Assembly (NCBI GenBank): GCA_027023165.1
Contig: JALVWX010000065.1
Location: 309 to 13,525, forward strand
Origin: Thermococcus sp.
GTDB taxonomy: Archaea; Methanobacteriota_B; Thermococci; Thermococcales; Thermococcaceae
Direction of reading: 5' to 3'
Length of the DNA: 13,217 nt
Part shown: piece by piece, positions 1-6,718 of the stretch
How the letters are laid out: the number at the start of each line of letters is the position of its first letter
How positions within the stretch are numbered: position 1 is the stretch's first letter
Made by a program: the position numbers and the translations under genes
Notes under the pieces: model-generated
Database searches by the model: none
Told to the model about the DNA's origin: nothing
Seen by the model: only the letters and a program-made list of their open reading frames with translations

Positions 1-73
1 GTCTCTTCCTGCTCGCCGTGTGCATCTTCAGCAGGGTTTCGCTGTCGAAGGTTATGTCGAGGGGCAGGGGCAT
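1..73 (-). CDS. vapC: VapC-like PIN-domain toxin, N-terminal fragment
   Basis: This is a partial gene that runs off the left edge. The first 24 residues can be read on the minus strand, beginning MPLPLDITFDSETLLKMH. That start resembles archaeal PIN-domain proteins of the PH0500 type from Pyrococcus (MPLPPDITFDS...), in which the first acidic residue of the nuclease site lies in this segment. The ATG follows the stop of the antitoxin gene by two bases and is preceded by a GGGGAG ribosome binding site, so the two are an antitoxin-toxin pair. PIN toxins of VapBC modules are Mg-dependent RNases. The family call rests on the N-terminus and the context only; the catalytic acidic residues further on are outside the window. 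Confidence 0.6.
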   Translation of the reverse strand, partial: MPLPLDITFDSETLLKMHTASRKR

Positions 74-75
74 TT

Positions 76-285
76 TCAACTCCCCTTCTTCTTTTTCAGG
101 AGACCGAGCAGTATCTCGGCCTCTTCATCGTCCACCACGACGTTGTCAACCTTCTTGTCAAGCTCAACGATGTGCCAGGTCTCGATGAGTTTCTGAAGAA
201 CCTCATCATAGGATCTCGCCTCGAGCTTGTCCTTGAGCATCTTTATCTTCTTCCACGTGCTCTCGTCAACGGCTATCGTCTTCAT
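76..285 (-). CDS. vapB: VapB-type antitoxin (UPF0330/DUF217-like)
   Basis: This is a 69-residue protein. Residues 1-40 have the pattern of the archaeal VapB antitoxin family: a short N-terminal beta strand (MKTIAVDE), then basic and amphipathic helices containing KLEARSYDEVLQKLI, as expected of a ribbon-helix-helix DNA-binding dimer. The acidic region after residue 45 (VVVDDEEAE) and the Lys-rich tail would fit a toxin-binding segment. The ATG overlaps the stop of the GH1 gene in an ATGA tetranucleotide (282-285), with a GGAGGG ribosome binding site inside the end of that gene. A PIN-domain gene follows two bases downstream. Its likely role is to neutralise that toxin and repress its own transcription. 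No promoter was seen directly upstream, so it is probably cotranscribed with the glycosidase. Confidence 0.75.
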   Translation of the reverse strand: MKTIAVDESTWKKIKMLKDKLEARSYDEVLQKLIETWHIVELDKKVDNVVVDDEEAEILLGLLKKKKGS

Positions 286-1736
286 TCCAAACCCTCCCTC
301 ACGATTCTTCCGTAGGTTTCAACGCTCTTCCTGCGGGGAATGCGCTCATTGGTTATTAAATCGACCTCGTAGAGGCCGAAGCGTATCTTGAAGCCCATGG
401 CCCACTCGTAGTTGTCCGTCAAAGCCCAGTGGAAGTAGCCCCTGACATCAGCGCCGCTCTCAAGCAGTCTCTTCACCTGCTCAACGTGCTCCATGATGTA
501 CCTCGGGCGGAGCATGTCCCTAGAGTCGGCAACGCCGTTTTCAGTTATAAACACCGGCCTCCCGTACTCAGTAGCTTCGAGCGTGGAGTCGTAGAGGCCC
601 CTTGGATAGACCTCCCAACCAAAGTCGCTCGTCGGGTTGTTGTCGGGGGAAACGCTCTTCGGGTTTCCGGAGTAGCCGTAGCCCTCAACGCCGACGAAGC
701 TCACCATGGGAAGCTCCTCGAACCTCGGCTTCGTCCATTTAACTACCTCCCTGGTGTAGTAGTTGTTACCTATCCAGTCGTTCCTCGCGAGGTGGTCTAT
801 CCTTGCCTCGCTCCAGTTCAGCTCAAGGTCGACCCTGCCTTCATTCACGGCGTTGAGGAAGAGTCTGTTGTGGAAGTAGTCGTAGCTCTCCGCCGCTTTA
901 GCGTCGCGCTCGTCGTTCGGCCTGAAGGGATAAGCCGGGATTATGTTGAGGATTATGCCGACCGGTGCCCTTGAGAACTCCTTTATTGCATCGTAGGCCC
1001 TCGCGTGTGCCACCATCTGGTTGATGATGACCCTCTTGGCGGCTTCTGGGTTGAGTATCCCGGGCGGCCAGCCGACGTACGGAGCCAGGTAGCCGAGTTC
1101 GACCGTCACCATGGGTTCGTCGAAGGTTGCCCAGTAGTCGACCAGCTCGGAGAACTTCCACGCGGCGTAGGCCGAGAACTTGACGAACTCGAGTATGTTC
1201 CCCTCATCGGCCCAGCCCCTTGCTCTGGATTTTTCAAAGCTCTCGCGCGTCCATAGCGGGTCGTGGACCCATATCGGAAGCGTTTGATGGTTGAGCGTGA
1301 CGAAGGTGGAGAAGCCCATCTTTTTCAGGTTCTTCAATACTGCAAGATAGTGCTCCACCTCCCTGTGGTTCGCGAGTTCGTCGAGCTTCCGGAGGGTTTC
1401 ATCCGTTATCTTCACCCGCTTTATCAGGCCGTAGGGGTCCCTTTCGAAATCGATCTCAACTTCCTTCGTTGGACAGGGGAAGAGCCTGCTCCACTCTATC
1501 GTCAGCTGGTAGGCGTTTAAGCCCAGATCCTTCGCAAGGCGGTGGTCTATTTCGTAAAGCTCGTAGTTGTTTATGCCCTCCTCCGGCAGGTCGCCGCTAA
1601 CTAAATCGTTCTTTATGTTGAAAGAATCGCGGACCCAGGCCCACCAGTCGGTTCTCGCGTCTATCGACCTCCGAAGAGAATCACCCATCTCGAACTGAAA
1701 GGCCGATTGAACCACTCCCCAGTAAAATGTCTTCAT
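282..1736 (-). CDS. GH1 beta-glycosidase (BmnA/Pk-gly type)
   Basis: This 484-residue retaining glycoside hydrolase of family 1 has a (beta/alpha)8 barrel and no signal peptide, so it should be cytoplasmic. Visible GH1 landmarks are WG near the N-terminus, IEWSR (about 81-85), NHQTLPIW (149-156), the acid/base motif FDEP with E207, NYYTREVV (325-332), the nucleophile motif ITEN with E399, and YFHWALTDNYEW (434-445). It is closest in my recollection to Pyrococcus BmnA (beta-mannosidase) and the T. kodakarensis beta-glycosidase next to glmA. The residue before the acid/base is Asp (D206), where GH1 almost always has Asn. An in-frame GTG at 1745 would add three residues, but it overlaps the AGGTGG ribosome binding site that serves the ATG at 1736, so the ATG is preferred. 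The gene diverges from the glm transport operon, suggesting that it trims imported oligosaccharides. The exact substrate is uncertain. Confidence 0.9.
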   Translation of the reverse strand: MKTFYWGVVQSAFQFEMGDSLRRSIDARTDWWAWVRDSFNIKNDLVSGDLPEEGINNYELYEIDHRLAKDLGLNAYQLTIEWSRLFPCPTKEVEIDFERDPYGLIKRVKITDETLRKLDELANHREVEHYLAVLKNLKKMGFSTFVTLNHQTLPIWVHDPLWTRESFEKSRARGWADEGNILEFVKFSAYAAWKFSELVDYWATFDEPMVTVELGYLAPYVGWPPGILNPEAAKRVIINQMVAHARAYDAIKEFSRAPVGIILNIIPAYPFRPNDERDAKAAESYDYFHNRLFLNAVNEGRVDLELNWSEARIDHLARNDWIGNNYYTREVVKWTKPRFEELPMVSFVGVEGYGYSGNPKSVSPDNNPTSDFGWEVYPRGLYDSTLEATEYGRPVFITENGVADSRDMLRPRYIMEHVEQVKRLLESGADVRGYFHWALTDNYEWAMGFKIRFGLYEVDLITNERIPRRKSVETYGRIVREGLE

Positions 1737-1767
1737 GAGTTCCACCTGGGGATTTATAGATTTTGGA

Positions 1768-1782
1768 CTTTTTATAATTTTC
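1768..1782 (-). promoter_or_regulatory. Promoter (TATA box) of the GH1-vapBC transcript
   Basis: On the minus strand this reads AAAATTATAAAAAG, an archaeal TATA element with an A-rich flank. Its centre is near 1774, which puts the expected start near 1749 and gives a leader of about 12 bases that still contains the AGGTGG site before the ATG at 1736. It is a pattern match only. Confidence 0.55.
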
Positions 1783-1875
1783 CATGTTCAGTTCTGCTCT
1801 TCAGGAAACTTTTGGGGCCATGAACAGCGGAGGAATGGGGTATGTAAGTGGACACTGCAACACCACAATGGCCAC

Positions 1876-1890
1876 CAAAAAGCTTATATA
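1876..1890 (+). promoter_or_regulatory. Promoter (BRE + TATA) of the glm transport operon
   Basis: The sequence CAAAAAGCTTATATA is a typical Thermococcales BRE plus TATA box. Centred near 1887, it predicts transcription start near 1912 and a leader of about 30 bases containing the GAGGTGGG ribosome binding site (1929-1936). A second AT-rich box (TTATAAA, 1904-1910) is less suitable, because its predicted start near 1932 would fall inside the ribosome binding site. Confidence 0.6.
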
Positions 1891-1903
1891 GATTTGGATG
1901 ATG

Positions 1904-1927
1904 TTATAAAATCGACGTTATTTATAA
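1904..1927. promoter_or_regulatory. Candidate operator: inverted repeat TTATAAA-N10-TTTATAA
   Basis: There are two perfect 7-base half-sites in inverted orientation, with centres 17 bases apart. They straddle the predicted start of transcription of the transport operon, just downstream of its TATA box. A dimeric repressor binding here would block initiation. AT-rich repeats also arise by chance, so this is only a candidate. Confidence 0.25.
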
Positions 1928-1941
1928 TGAGGTGGGAAACT

Positions 1942-3777
1942 ATGAAAAGGTACCTCGCCCTGGCCGTTATGGCCGTAATGCTCGGGAGCGTTTTTGGTTT
2001 TGCTTCGGTTAGCGCCTCTTCAGAGCTTCCGAGAAGCGAAACCATCTACACCGCCAACAGCGCTCCTCCTACCAACGCCAACCCCTTCCAGGGGGGCAAC
2101 ATAATAGGCATTGACGGACTCGTCTTCGAGCCACTCTTCATGCTGAACTTCATGCAGGCAAAGCTCGTCCCCTGGCTGGCTCAGAGCGGAAAGTGGACCG
2201 CTTCCAACGTCTACGAGGTCAAGCTCAGACCCGGCCTTAAGTGGCAGGACGGCAAGCCGCTCACGGCTGACGACGTTAAGTTCTCCTTCGAGTACTACGA
2301 GAAGCTCGGCCTCAAGAAGTGGTCGGACATCGGCCTCAAGGAGATAAAGGTCGTCGACAAGAACACCGTTGACTTCCTCTTCTCGGGCGCCCCCAACATC
2401 TGGAGCTGGGAGCAGAACCTCTACAAGGTCCTCATCCTTCCGGAGCACGTCTTCGCGAGCCTCGATCCGGAGAAGGTTAAGACCATGACATTCACCGGCG
2501 ACGACATGAAGTACCTCGTCGGTTCCGGTGCCTACAGGCTCGACAGGGTCGTCAGCCAGCAGAAGGCCATCCTCGTGAGGAACGACGAATGGTGGGGTAA
2601 CAGCGTCTTTGGAAAGCCCGCCGCCAAGTACATCGTCCAGCTCTACGTCAAGGACAACTCCCAGGCAGCCAACATGTTCCTCAAGAACGACCTCGACGTC
2701 GGAACCTACTACCTCGACATAGCGAAGCTCAAGCAGGAGAACCCCCACATGGTCAGCTGGCTCGACAAGCCGCCCTACTTCCCGCCGATAGTTCCGGTCG
2801 TTCTCTACTTCAACACCGAGAAGGCCCCGATGAACATGCCCGCCTTCAGGCGCGCTGTAGCGATGGCCATCAACCCGAAGCAGATAGTCGAGCAGGGTCC
2901 GATAGGCGACGTTCCCGACAACACCCCGCTCGGTGTCATCATGAACGGCTGGAAAAAGAAGATAGGCGTTAGCAGCCTGATCGACCAGTACGGCTGGAAG
3001 TACGGAGACATACAGAAGGCCCAGGCCATACTCGACCAGCTCGGCATGAAGGACACCAACGGCGACGGCATAAGGGAGTACAACGGCAAGGACATCGAGC
3101 TTCACCTCGTCACCTGCGCCGGCTGTTCCGACTGGATTTCCGCGGCGGAGATAATCCAGAACCAGCTCAAAGCACTCGGAATAAAGGTCGTCATCGACAA
3201 GTACGACTGGGGAACGATGATGCAGCACTTCAACAGCGGCCAGTTCGACCTGGGAATTCACTGGGCCGGAACCTTCGCTCCGGATCCGTACACGGTCTAC
3301 TACAACCTCATGTACTACAAGAACAGCACCGATAAGGGACCGGCCAACTTCGGCAACTACCACAACAACAGGGCCACCGAGCTTCTCGACAGGCTCGCAA
3401 CGACCCCGGTTGAGAGCGAGCAGGTCAACTACCTCAAGGAGCTTACCAAGATATGGCTTCAGGATGTGCCGGCCGTTCCAATCTACATGGCAACGCTCTT
3501 CTACGAGGCGAGCAACAAGTACTGGACCAACTGGCCGAACGAGAAGAATCCCTACGGTGTCCCGATATTCTGGCCGGGCTTCGGCACCTGGGGAACCGCT
3601 CTGGCCCTCCTCGGAGTTCACCCGGTCAGCGCCACCGTCACCTCACCGAGCAGCAGCTCAAGCGTCACAACTACTAGCAGTCCAAGCAGCACCAGTTCGG
3701 GCGGCGGTGGAATCTGCGGTCCCGCTTTGATAGTTGCCCTGGCCGCGGTTCCGCTTCTCATGAGAAGGAGAAAGTGA
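1942..3777 (+). CDS. Family 5 ABC solute-binding lipoprotein with CGP-CTERM anchor (amino-sugar/oligosaccharide transport)
   Basis: This 611-residue extracytoplasmic binding protein belongs to the DppA/OppA class (SBP family 5). In the Thermococcales, members of this class often bind oligosaccharides rather than peptides. Residues 1-26 are a signal peptide ending in SVSA. The body contains LRPGLKWQDGKPLTADDVKFS (96-116, the family signature region), an EF-hand-like loop DTNGDGIRE (371-379) and a CxxC pair (C392, C395). Residues 563-590 form a Ser/Thr-rich then glycine-rich linker, leading to Cys592 in CGPA, a hydrophobic stretch and RRRK at the end. That is a CGP-CTERM signal, expected to attach the protein to the membrane through the cysteine. 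The start at 1942 is chosen because GAGGTGGG lies 5 bases upstream and the signal peptide begins there; the frame is open further upstream but without signal-like sequence. It is the first gene of the operon with GlmD and GlmA, so chitooligosaccharides or glucosamine-containing sugars are the inferred ligands. Confidence 0.85.
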   Translation: MKRYLALAVMAVMLGSVFGFASVSASSELPRSETIYTANSAPPTNANPFQGGNIIGIDGLVFEPLFMLNFMQAKLVPWLAQSGKWTASNVYEVKLRPGLKWQDGKPLTADDVKFSFEYYEKLGLKKWSDIGLKEIKVVDKNTVDFLFSGAPNIWSWEQNLYKVLILPEHVFASLDPEKVKTMTFTGDDMKYLVGSGAYRLDRVVSQQKAILVRNDEWWGNSVFGKPAAKYIVQLYVKDNSQAANMFLKNDLDVGTYYLDIAKLKQENPHMVSWLDKPPYFPPIVPVVLYFNTEKAPMNMPAFRRAVAMAINPKQIVEQGPIGDVPDNTPLGVIMNGWKKKIGVSSLIDQYGWKYGDIQKAQAILDQLGMKDTNGDGIREYNGKDIELHLVTCAGCSDWISAAEIIQNQLKALGIKVVIDKYDWGTMMQHFNSGQFDLGIHWAGTFAPDPYTVYYNLMYYKNSTDKGPANFGNYHNNRATELLDRLATTPVESEQVNYLKELTKIWLQDVPAVPIYMATLFYEASNKYWTNWPNEKNPYGVPIFWPGFGTWGTALALLGVHPVSATVTSPSSSSSVTTTSSPSSTSSGGGGICGPALIVALAAVPLLMRRRK

Positions 3778-3802
3778 GCTTTCTTTTCCATTTTAACCCT
3801 TT
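3778..3802 (+). terminator. T-rich tract after the binding-protein gene (possible partial terminator)
   Basis: Straight after the stop codon comes a run of pyrimidine clusters (TTTCTTTTCC, ATTTT, CCCTTTTG). Archaeal transcription stops at such oligo-T tracts. Because the next gene starts 51 bases after the stop, with its own GGAGGG site and no clear TATA box, this probably allows partial readthrough. It would favour binding protein over permease, as is common in ABC operons. Confidence 0.35.
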
Positions 3803-3828
3803 TGCGAGTGAAGGACGGAGGGTCAAGG

Positions 3829-4821
3829 ATGGGCTTTAGGAAGTACCTCACGAGAAAGGTTGTCGTTTACGGAATAACCTTCGTGTTTGCCGTCACCCTC
3901 AACTGGCTGCTCCCCCGTCTGATGCCAGGGAACCCGATAGAGACCATGCTCAGCCAGAGCCTCGGCCTCTCGCCGGGTGAGAGGCAGGTTCTCCTCGAGT
4001 ACTACTCAAACCTCTACGGCCTCAACAAACCCCTCTGGGAGCAGTTCGTCAACTTCTGGGTTAGCCTCTTCCACGGGGACCTCGGATACAGCATTCTCTA
4101 CCACGCCCCCGTGTCCGATCTAATCAAGAACGCCCTTCCCTATGATATAGCCATCCTCCTGCCCGCGATACTCCTTAGCTGGTTCGTGGGCAACTGGCTC
4201 GGCGCCTTGGCCGGCAAGAACAAGAAGTACGACCGCTACACCATGCCGGTCTTCTACTTCCTTGCGAGCATGCCCTACTTCTGGTTCGCGATGATACTCG
4301 TCTACGGGATCGGGGTCAAGCTCGGCTGGCTCCCCTACTCCGGTGCCTACGCCCCCGACCTCGTTCCGGGTTTCTCCTGGGAGTTCGTGGCCAGCTTCAT
4401 CTCCCACTGGATTCTGCCCTTCCTGAGCCTCTTCGTGGTGATGATAGGGAGCTGGGCGATAGGAATGCGCAACATGATAATCTACGAGCTTGAGGCGGAC
4501 TACGTCCGCTATTTGGAGGCCCTCGGCGGGAGCGAGAAGCTCATGACCAAGCACGCCTACAGGAACGCCATCCTGCCCCAGGTTACGGGTCTGGCCCTCC
4601 AGCTCGGCATGATGGTGGCCGGGGCGATAGCGACTGAGATAGTCTTCAACTACCCCGGAATAGGAGTTCTCATAATGAACGCCGCCCTCAGCCAGGATTA
4701 CTTCCTCCTCCAGGGGGCTTTCCTCGTTGTGGTCGTGTCCGTCTTAGCTGCCAACTTTGCTATAGACCTAATCTACGCCTTCATAGACCCGCGCGTCAGG
4801 GCCAGCTACACGGAGGGATGA
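3829..4821 (+). CDS. ABC transporter permease, DppB/OppB type
   Basis: This is a 330-residue integral membrane protein. The first hydrophobic helix lies at about 11-30, followed by an external loop with MPGNPIE and GLNKPLWEQF, then HGDLGYSI (82-89), which is characteristic of DppB-type permeases. Five further membrane segments lie between about 105 and 318. The cytoplasmic EAA loop that docks with an ATPase is EALGGSEKLMTKHAYRNAILP (230-250), and the protein ends with the family's DPRVR (320-324). The upstream in-frame TTG at 3802 was rejected because a GGAGGG site (3816-3821) is well spaced for the ATG at 3829. The stop overlaps the first ATG available to the next gene. It should form the membrane channel with the DppC-like partner. 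Confidence 0.9.
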   Translation: MGFRKYLTRKVVVYGITFVFAVTLNWLLPRLMPGNPIETMLSQSLGLSPGERQVLLEYYSNLYGLNKPLWEQFVNFWVSLFHGDLGYSILYHAPVSDLIKNALPYDIAILLPAILLSWFVGNWLGALAGKNKKYDRYTMPVFYFLASMPYFWFAMILVYGIGVKLGWLPYSGAYAPDLVPGFSWEFVASFISHWILPFLSLFVVMIGSWAIGMRNMIIYELEADYVRYLEALGGSEKLMTKHAYRNAILPQVTGLALQLGMMVAGAIATEIVFNYPGIGVLIMNAALSQDYFLLQGAFLVVVVSVLAANFAIDLIYAFIDPRVRASYTEG

Positions 4822-4823
4822 GG

Positions 4824-5750
4824 ATGAGCGCCGCGAGAACACTCAGGATAGTGTTCAGGAACGGGAAGTTCCAGTTCGGCTTCGGCCTGCTGACGTTCTT
4901 CGTGATATTCGCACTCATAGGACCGCTGTTCTCGCCCTTCCACTGGGACGGCCTCTACTACGAGAAGGTCGGCAAGGTTGAGCTTGCCTCCTACGGCGGC
5001 AAGACCCTTCCTCCAATGACGAGGGAGGTCATAACGACCTACACGGGCAAGGAGGTTGAGGTTCTCCACATCCTCGGAACCAACATCCACGGCCAAGACC
5101 TCTACGCCCGCCTAGTTTACGGCCTCAGGACGAGCCTCTGGATAGCCTTCCTCGCGGCGGTGATAGGAACGCTGGTGGGTGTTACCGTGGGCTTCGTGGC
5201 CGGCTACAAGGGAGGCTGGACGGATGAGACTCTGATGATGCTGACCAACATAATGCTAGTCATTCCCTCGATAGTGCTCCTCATCCTCGTGGCGGCCTAT
5301 CTCTCGGCCAGAACCCCGGGGATACAGGCCCTCATCATAGGTCTCACCGGCTGGCCCTGGGTCGCGAGGGCCGTCCGCTCCCAGACCCTTTCGCTCAAGA
5401 ACAGGGAGTTCGTCAACCTCGCCAGACTCGCTGGGCTGGGCGACCTGAAGATAATCTTCAGCGAGATAATGCCCAACATGGTATCCTACATCTTCATGGC
5501 GGCCATCCTCCAGTTCAGCGGGGCGATACTGGCCAGTGCGACCCTCGACTTCATCGGCCTGGGGCCAACGACGATGGTTTCCCTCGGAAACATACTCCAG
5601 AAGGCCATAGCCTACAACGCCCTCCAGTTCGGCTGGTGGTGGTTCATTCCGCCCGGGCTGATAATCACCCTCATCATCACCGCGTTGTTCTTCATCAACA
5701 TAGGCATGGAAGAGGTGTTCAACCCGCGTCTCAGGAGGGGTGGAGAATGA
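4824..5750 (+). CDS. ABC transporter permease, DppC/OppC type
   Basis: This 308-residue membrane protein is the partner of the preceding permease. It has an N-terminal hydrophobic helix (about 18-37), an extracytoplasmic segment, the DppC-type motif GTNIHGQDLYARLVYGLRTS (85-104), and further membrane segments to about 295. The EAA loop is ARLAGLGDLKIIFSEIMPN (200-218), and the protein ends in NPRLR (300-304), as is usual in the family. Two starts are possible: ATG 4818, which forms an ATGA overlap with the upstream stop, and ATG 4824. The GGAGGG site (4812-4817) touches the first but is six bases from the second, so 4824 is preferred; the difference is two residues. The stop overlaps the start of the first ATPase gene (5747-5750). 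Confidence 0.9.
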   Translation: MSAARTLRIVFRNGKFQFGFGLLTFFVIFALIGPLFSPFHWDGLYYEKVGKVELASYGGKTLPPMTREVITTYTGKEVEVLHILGTNIHGQDLYARLVYGLRTSLWIAFLAAVIGTLVGVTVGFVAGYKGGWTDETLMMLTNIMLVIPSIVLLILVAAYLSARTPGIQALIIGLTGWPWVARAVRSQTLSLKNREFVNLARLAGLGDLKIIFSEIMPNMVSYIFMAAILQFSGAILASATLDFIGLGPTTMVSLGNILQKAIAYNALQFGWWWFIPPGLIITLIITALFFINIGMEEVFNPRLRRGGE

Positions 5751-6718
5751 GCCTCCTCGAAGTCAGGGACCTCAGAATCTACTACAAAACACCCATGGGA
5801 CCTGTCAAGGCCGTCGATGGAGTGAGCTTCGACATCAGGGAAGGCGAAGTCTTTGGAATTGCCGGCGAGAGCGGCTGTGGGAAATCAACGCTCGTCCACT
5901 CCCTCATCCTGAGAAAGCCGCCCATGTTCCACGCCGGCGGAAAGGCCCTCTTCAAGGGGAAAGACCTGATGAAGCTGAACGAGAAGGAAGCGAGAAAAAT
6001 CCGCTACACCGAGCTTTCCATAATCCCGCAGTACGCCATGAACGCGCTGAATCCAACCAAGAAGATAAAGGACATCGTCTGGGATCTGGCGAAGGAACAC
6101 GGCCACGACGACAGGAACGAGGTGGAACGGCTCCTCCGCGAGAGACTGGCAATGGTCAAGCTCTCACCCAAGGTCGCCGACATGTATCCGGTTGAGCTGA
6201 GCGGTGGAATGAGGCAGCGCGCGACTATGGTCGTCTCCACGTTGCTCAACCCCGACCTCCTCATAGCGGATGAGGTAACCTCCGCCCTGGACGTCACAAC
6301 GCAGAGGGTTGTGATAGAACTCCTCCACCACTTCATGGAGGAGGGCATCGTCAAGTCCATCATCTTCGTCACCCACGATCTGGCCCTACTCGACAAGATA
6401 GCGGACAGGACGATGATACTCTACGCCGGCAAGGTGGCGGAAATAGCCCCAACGGAGGAGATGATCTCCAACCCGGCGCATCCCTACACCCAACTCCTTC
6501 TCAACTCCCTTCCGAGGATGGGGGTCCAGTACAGGAAGCAGAAGCTCAGGGGAATTCCGGGCTATCCGATCAGCCTGCTCAACCCGCCCGAGGGTTGCCG
6601 CTTCTACACTCGCTGTCCATACGTTATGGATCGCTGCAAAGACGAGGAACCGCCGCTCGTCAAGGTCGGGAAAGAACACTACGCCGCCTGCCACCTCTTA
6701 GGGGGTGACTCAGAATGA
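5747..6718 (+). CDS. ABC transporter ATP-binding protein, DppD/OppD type
   Basis: This 323-residue cytoplasmic ATPase energises the transporter. Visible motifs are Walker A GESGCGKST (40-48), Q-loop Q95 in IIPQ, signature LSGGMRQR (151-158), Walker B LLIADE with E176, D-loop SALD (179-182) and the switch histidine H210 in VTHD. The C-terminal oligopeptide-transporter extension (from about 245, HPYTQLLL) carries four cysteines, C284, C290, C297 and C315. This arrangement matches the cysteines reported to hold an iron-sulfur cluster in some bacterial Opp/Dpp ATPases. The start codon overlaps the preceding stop as ATGA, and its own stop overlaps the next start the same way (6715-6718), so translation is coupled along the operon. 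Confidence 0.93.
   Translation: MSLLEVRDLRIYYKTPMGPVKAVDGVSFDIREGEVFGIAGESGCGKSTLVHSLILRKPPMFHAGGKALFKGKDLMKLNEKEARKIRYTELSIIPQYAMNALNPTKKIKDIVWDLAKEHGHDDRNEVERLLRERLAMVKLSPKVADMYPVELSGGMRQRATMVVSTLLNPDLLIADEVTSALDVTTQRVVIELLHHFMEEGIVKSIIFVTHDLALLDKIADRTMILYAGKVAEIAPTEEMISNPAHPYTQLLLNSLPRMGVQYRKQKLRGIPGYPISLLNPPEGCRFYTRCPYVMDRCKDEEPPLVKVGKEHYAACHLLGGDSE

Larger units (their letters stand above)
1737..1941. other. Divergent intergenic control region
   Basis: These 205 bases separate the GH1 gene from the transport operon. The region is visibly richer in A and T than the flanking genes. It holds a TATA box for each direction (near 1774 on minus, 1887 on plus), an imperfect inverted repeat (1810-1820 with 1869-1880) and a perfect one (1904-1910 with 1921-1927). 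I found no RNA gene, and no copy of the TATCAC-N5-GTGATA motif used by the Thermococcales glycolytic regulator Tgr. No transcription regulator gene is in the window, so any regulator of this region is encoded elsewhere. Confidence 0.6.

Noticed and set aside
1848..1866. Short inverted repeat GTGG-N11-CCAC in the divergent region
   Set aside because: Half-sites of four bases are expected by chance in this much sequence, and the position bears no clear relation to either TATA box.
1735..1941. N-terminal extension of the binding protein in the same open frame
   Set aside because: The extra 69 residues cover the divergent promoters and do not look like protein. A strong GAGGTGGG site and a signal peptide begin at 1942.
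2020..3621. A 533-residue open frame antisense to the binding-protein gene
   Set aside because: It is a mirror of the GC-biased codon use on the coding strand: the translation is rich in Val, Leu and Glu with runs such as VVVVV, shows no domain, and lies wholly over a clear SBP family 5 gene.
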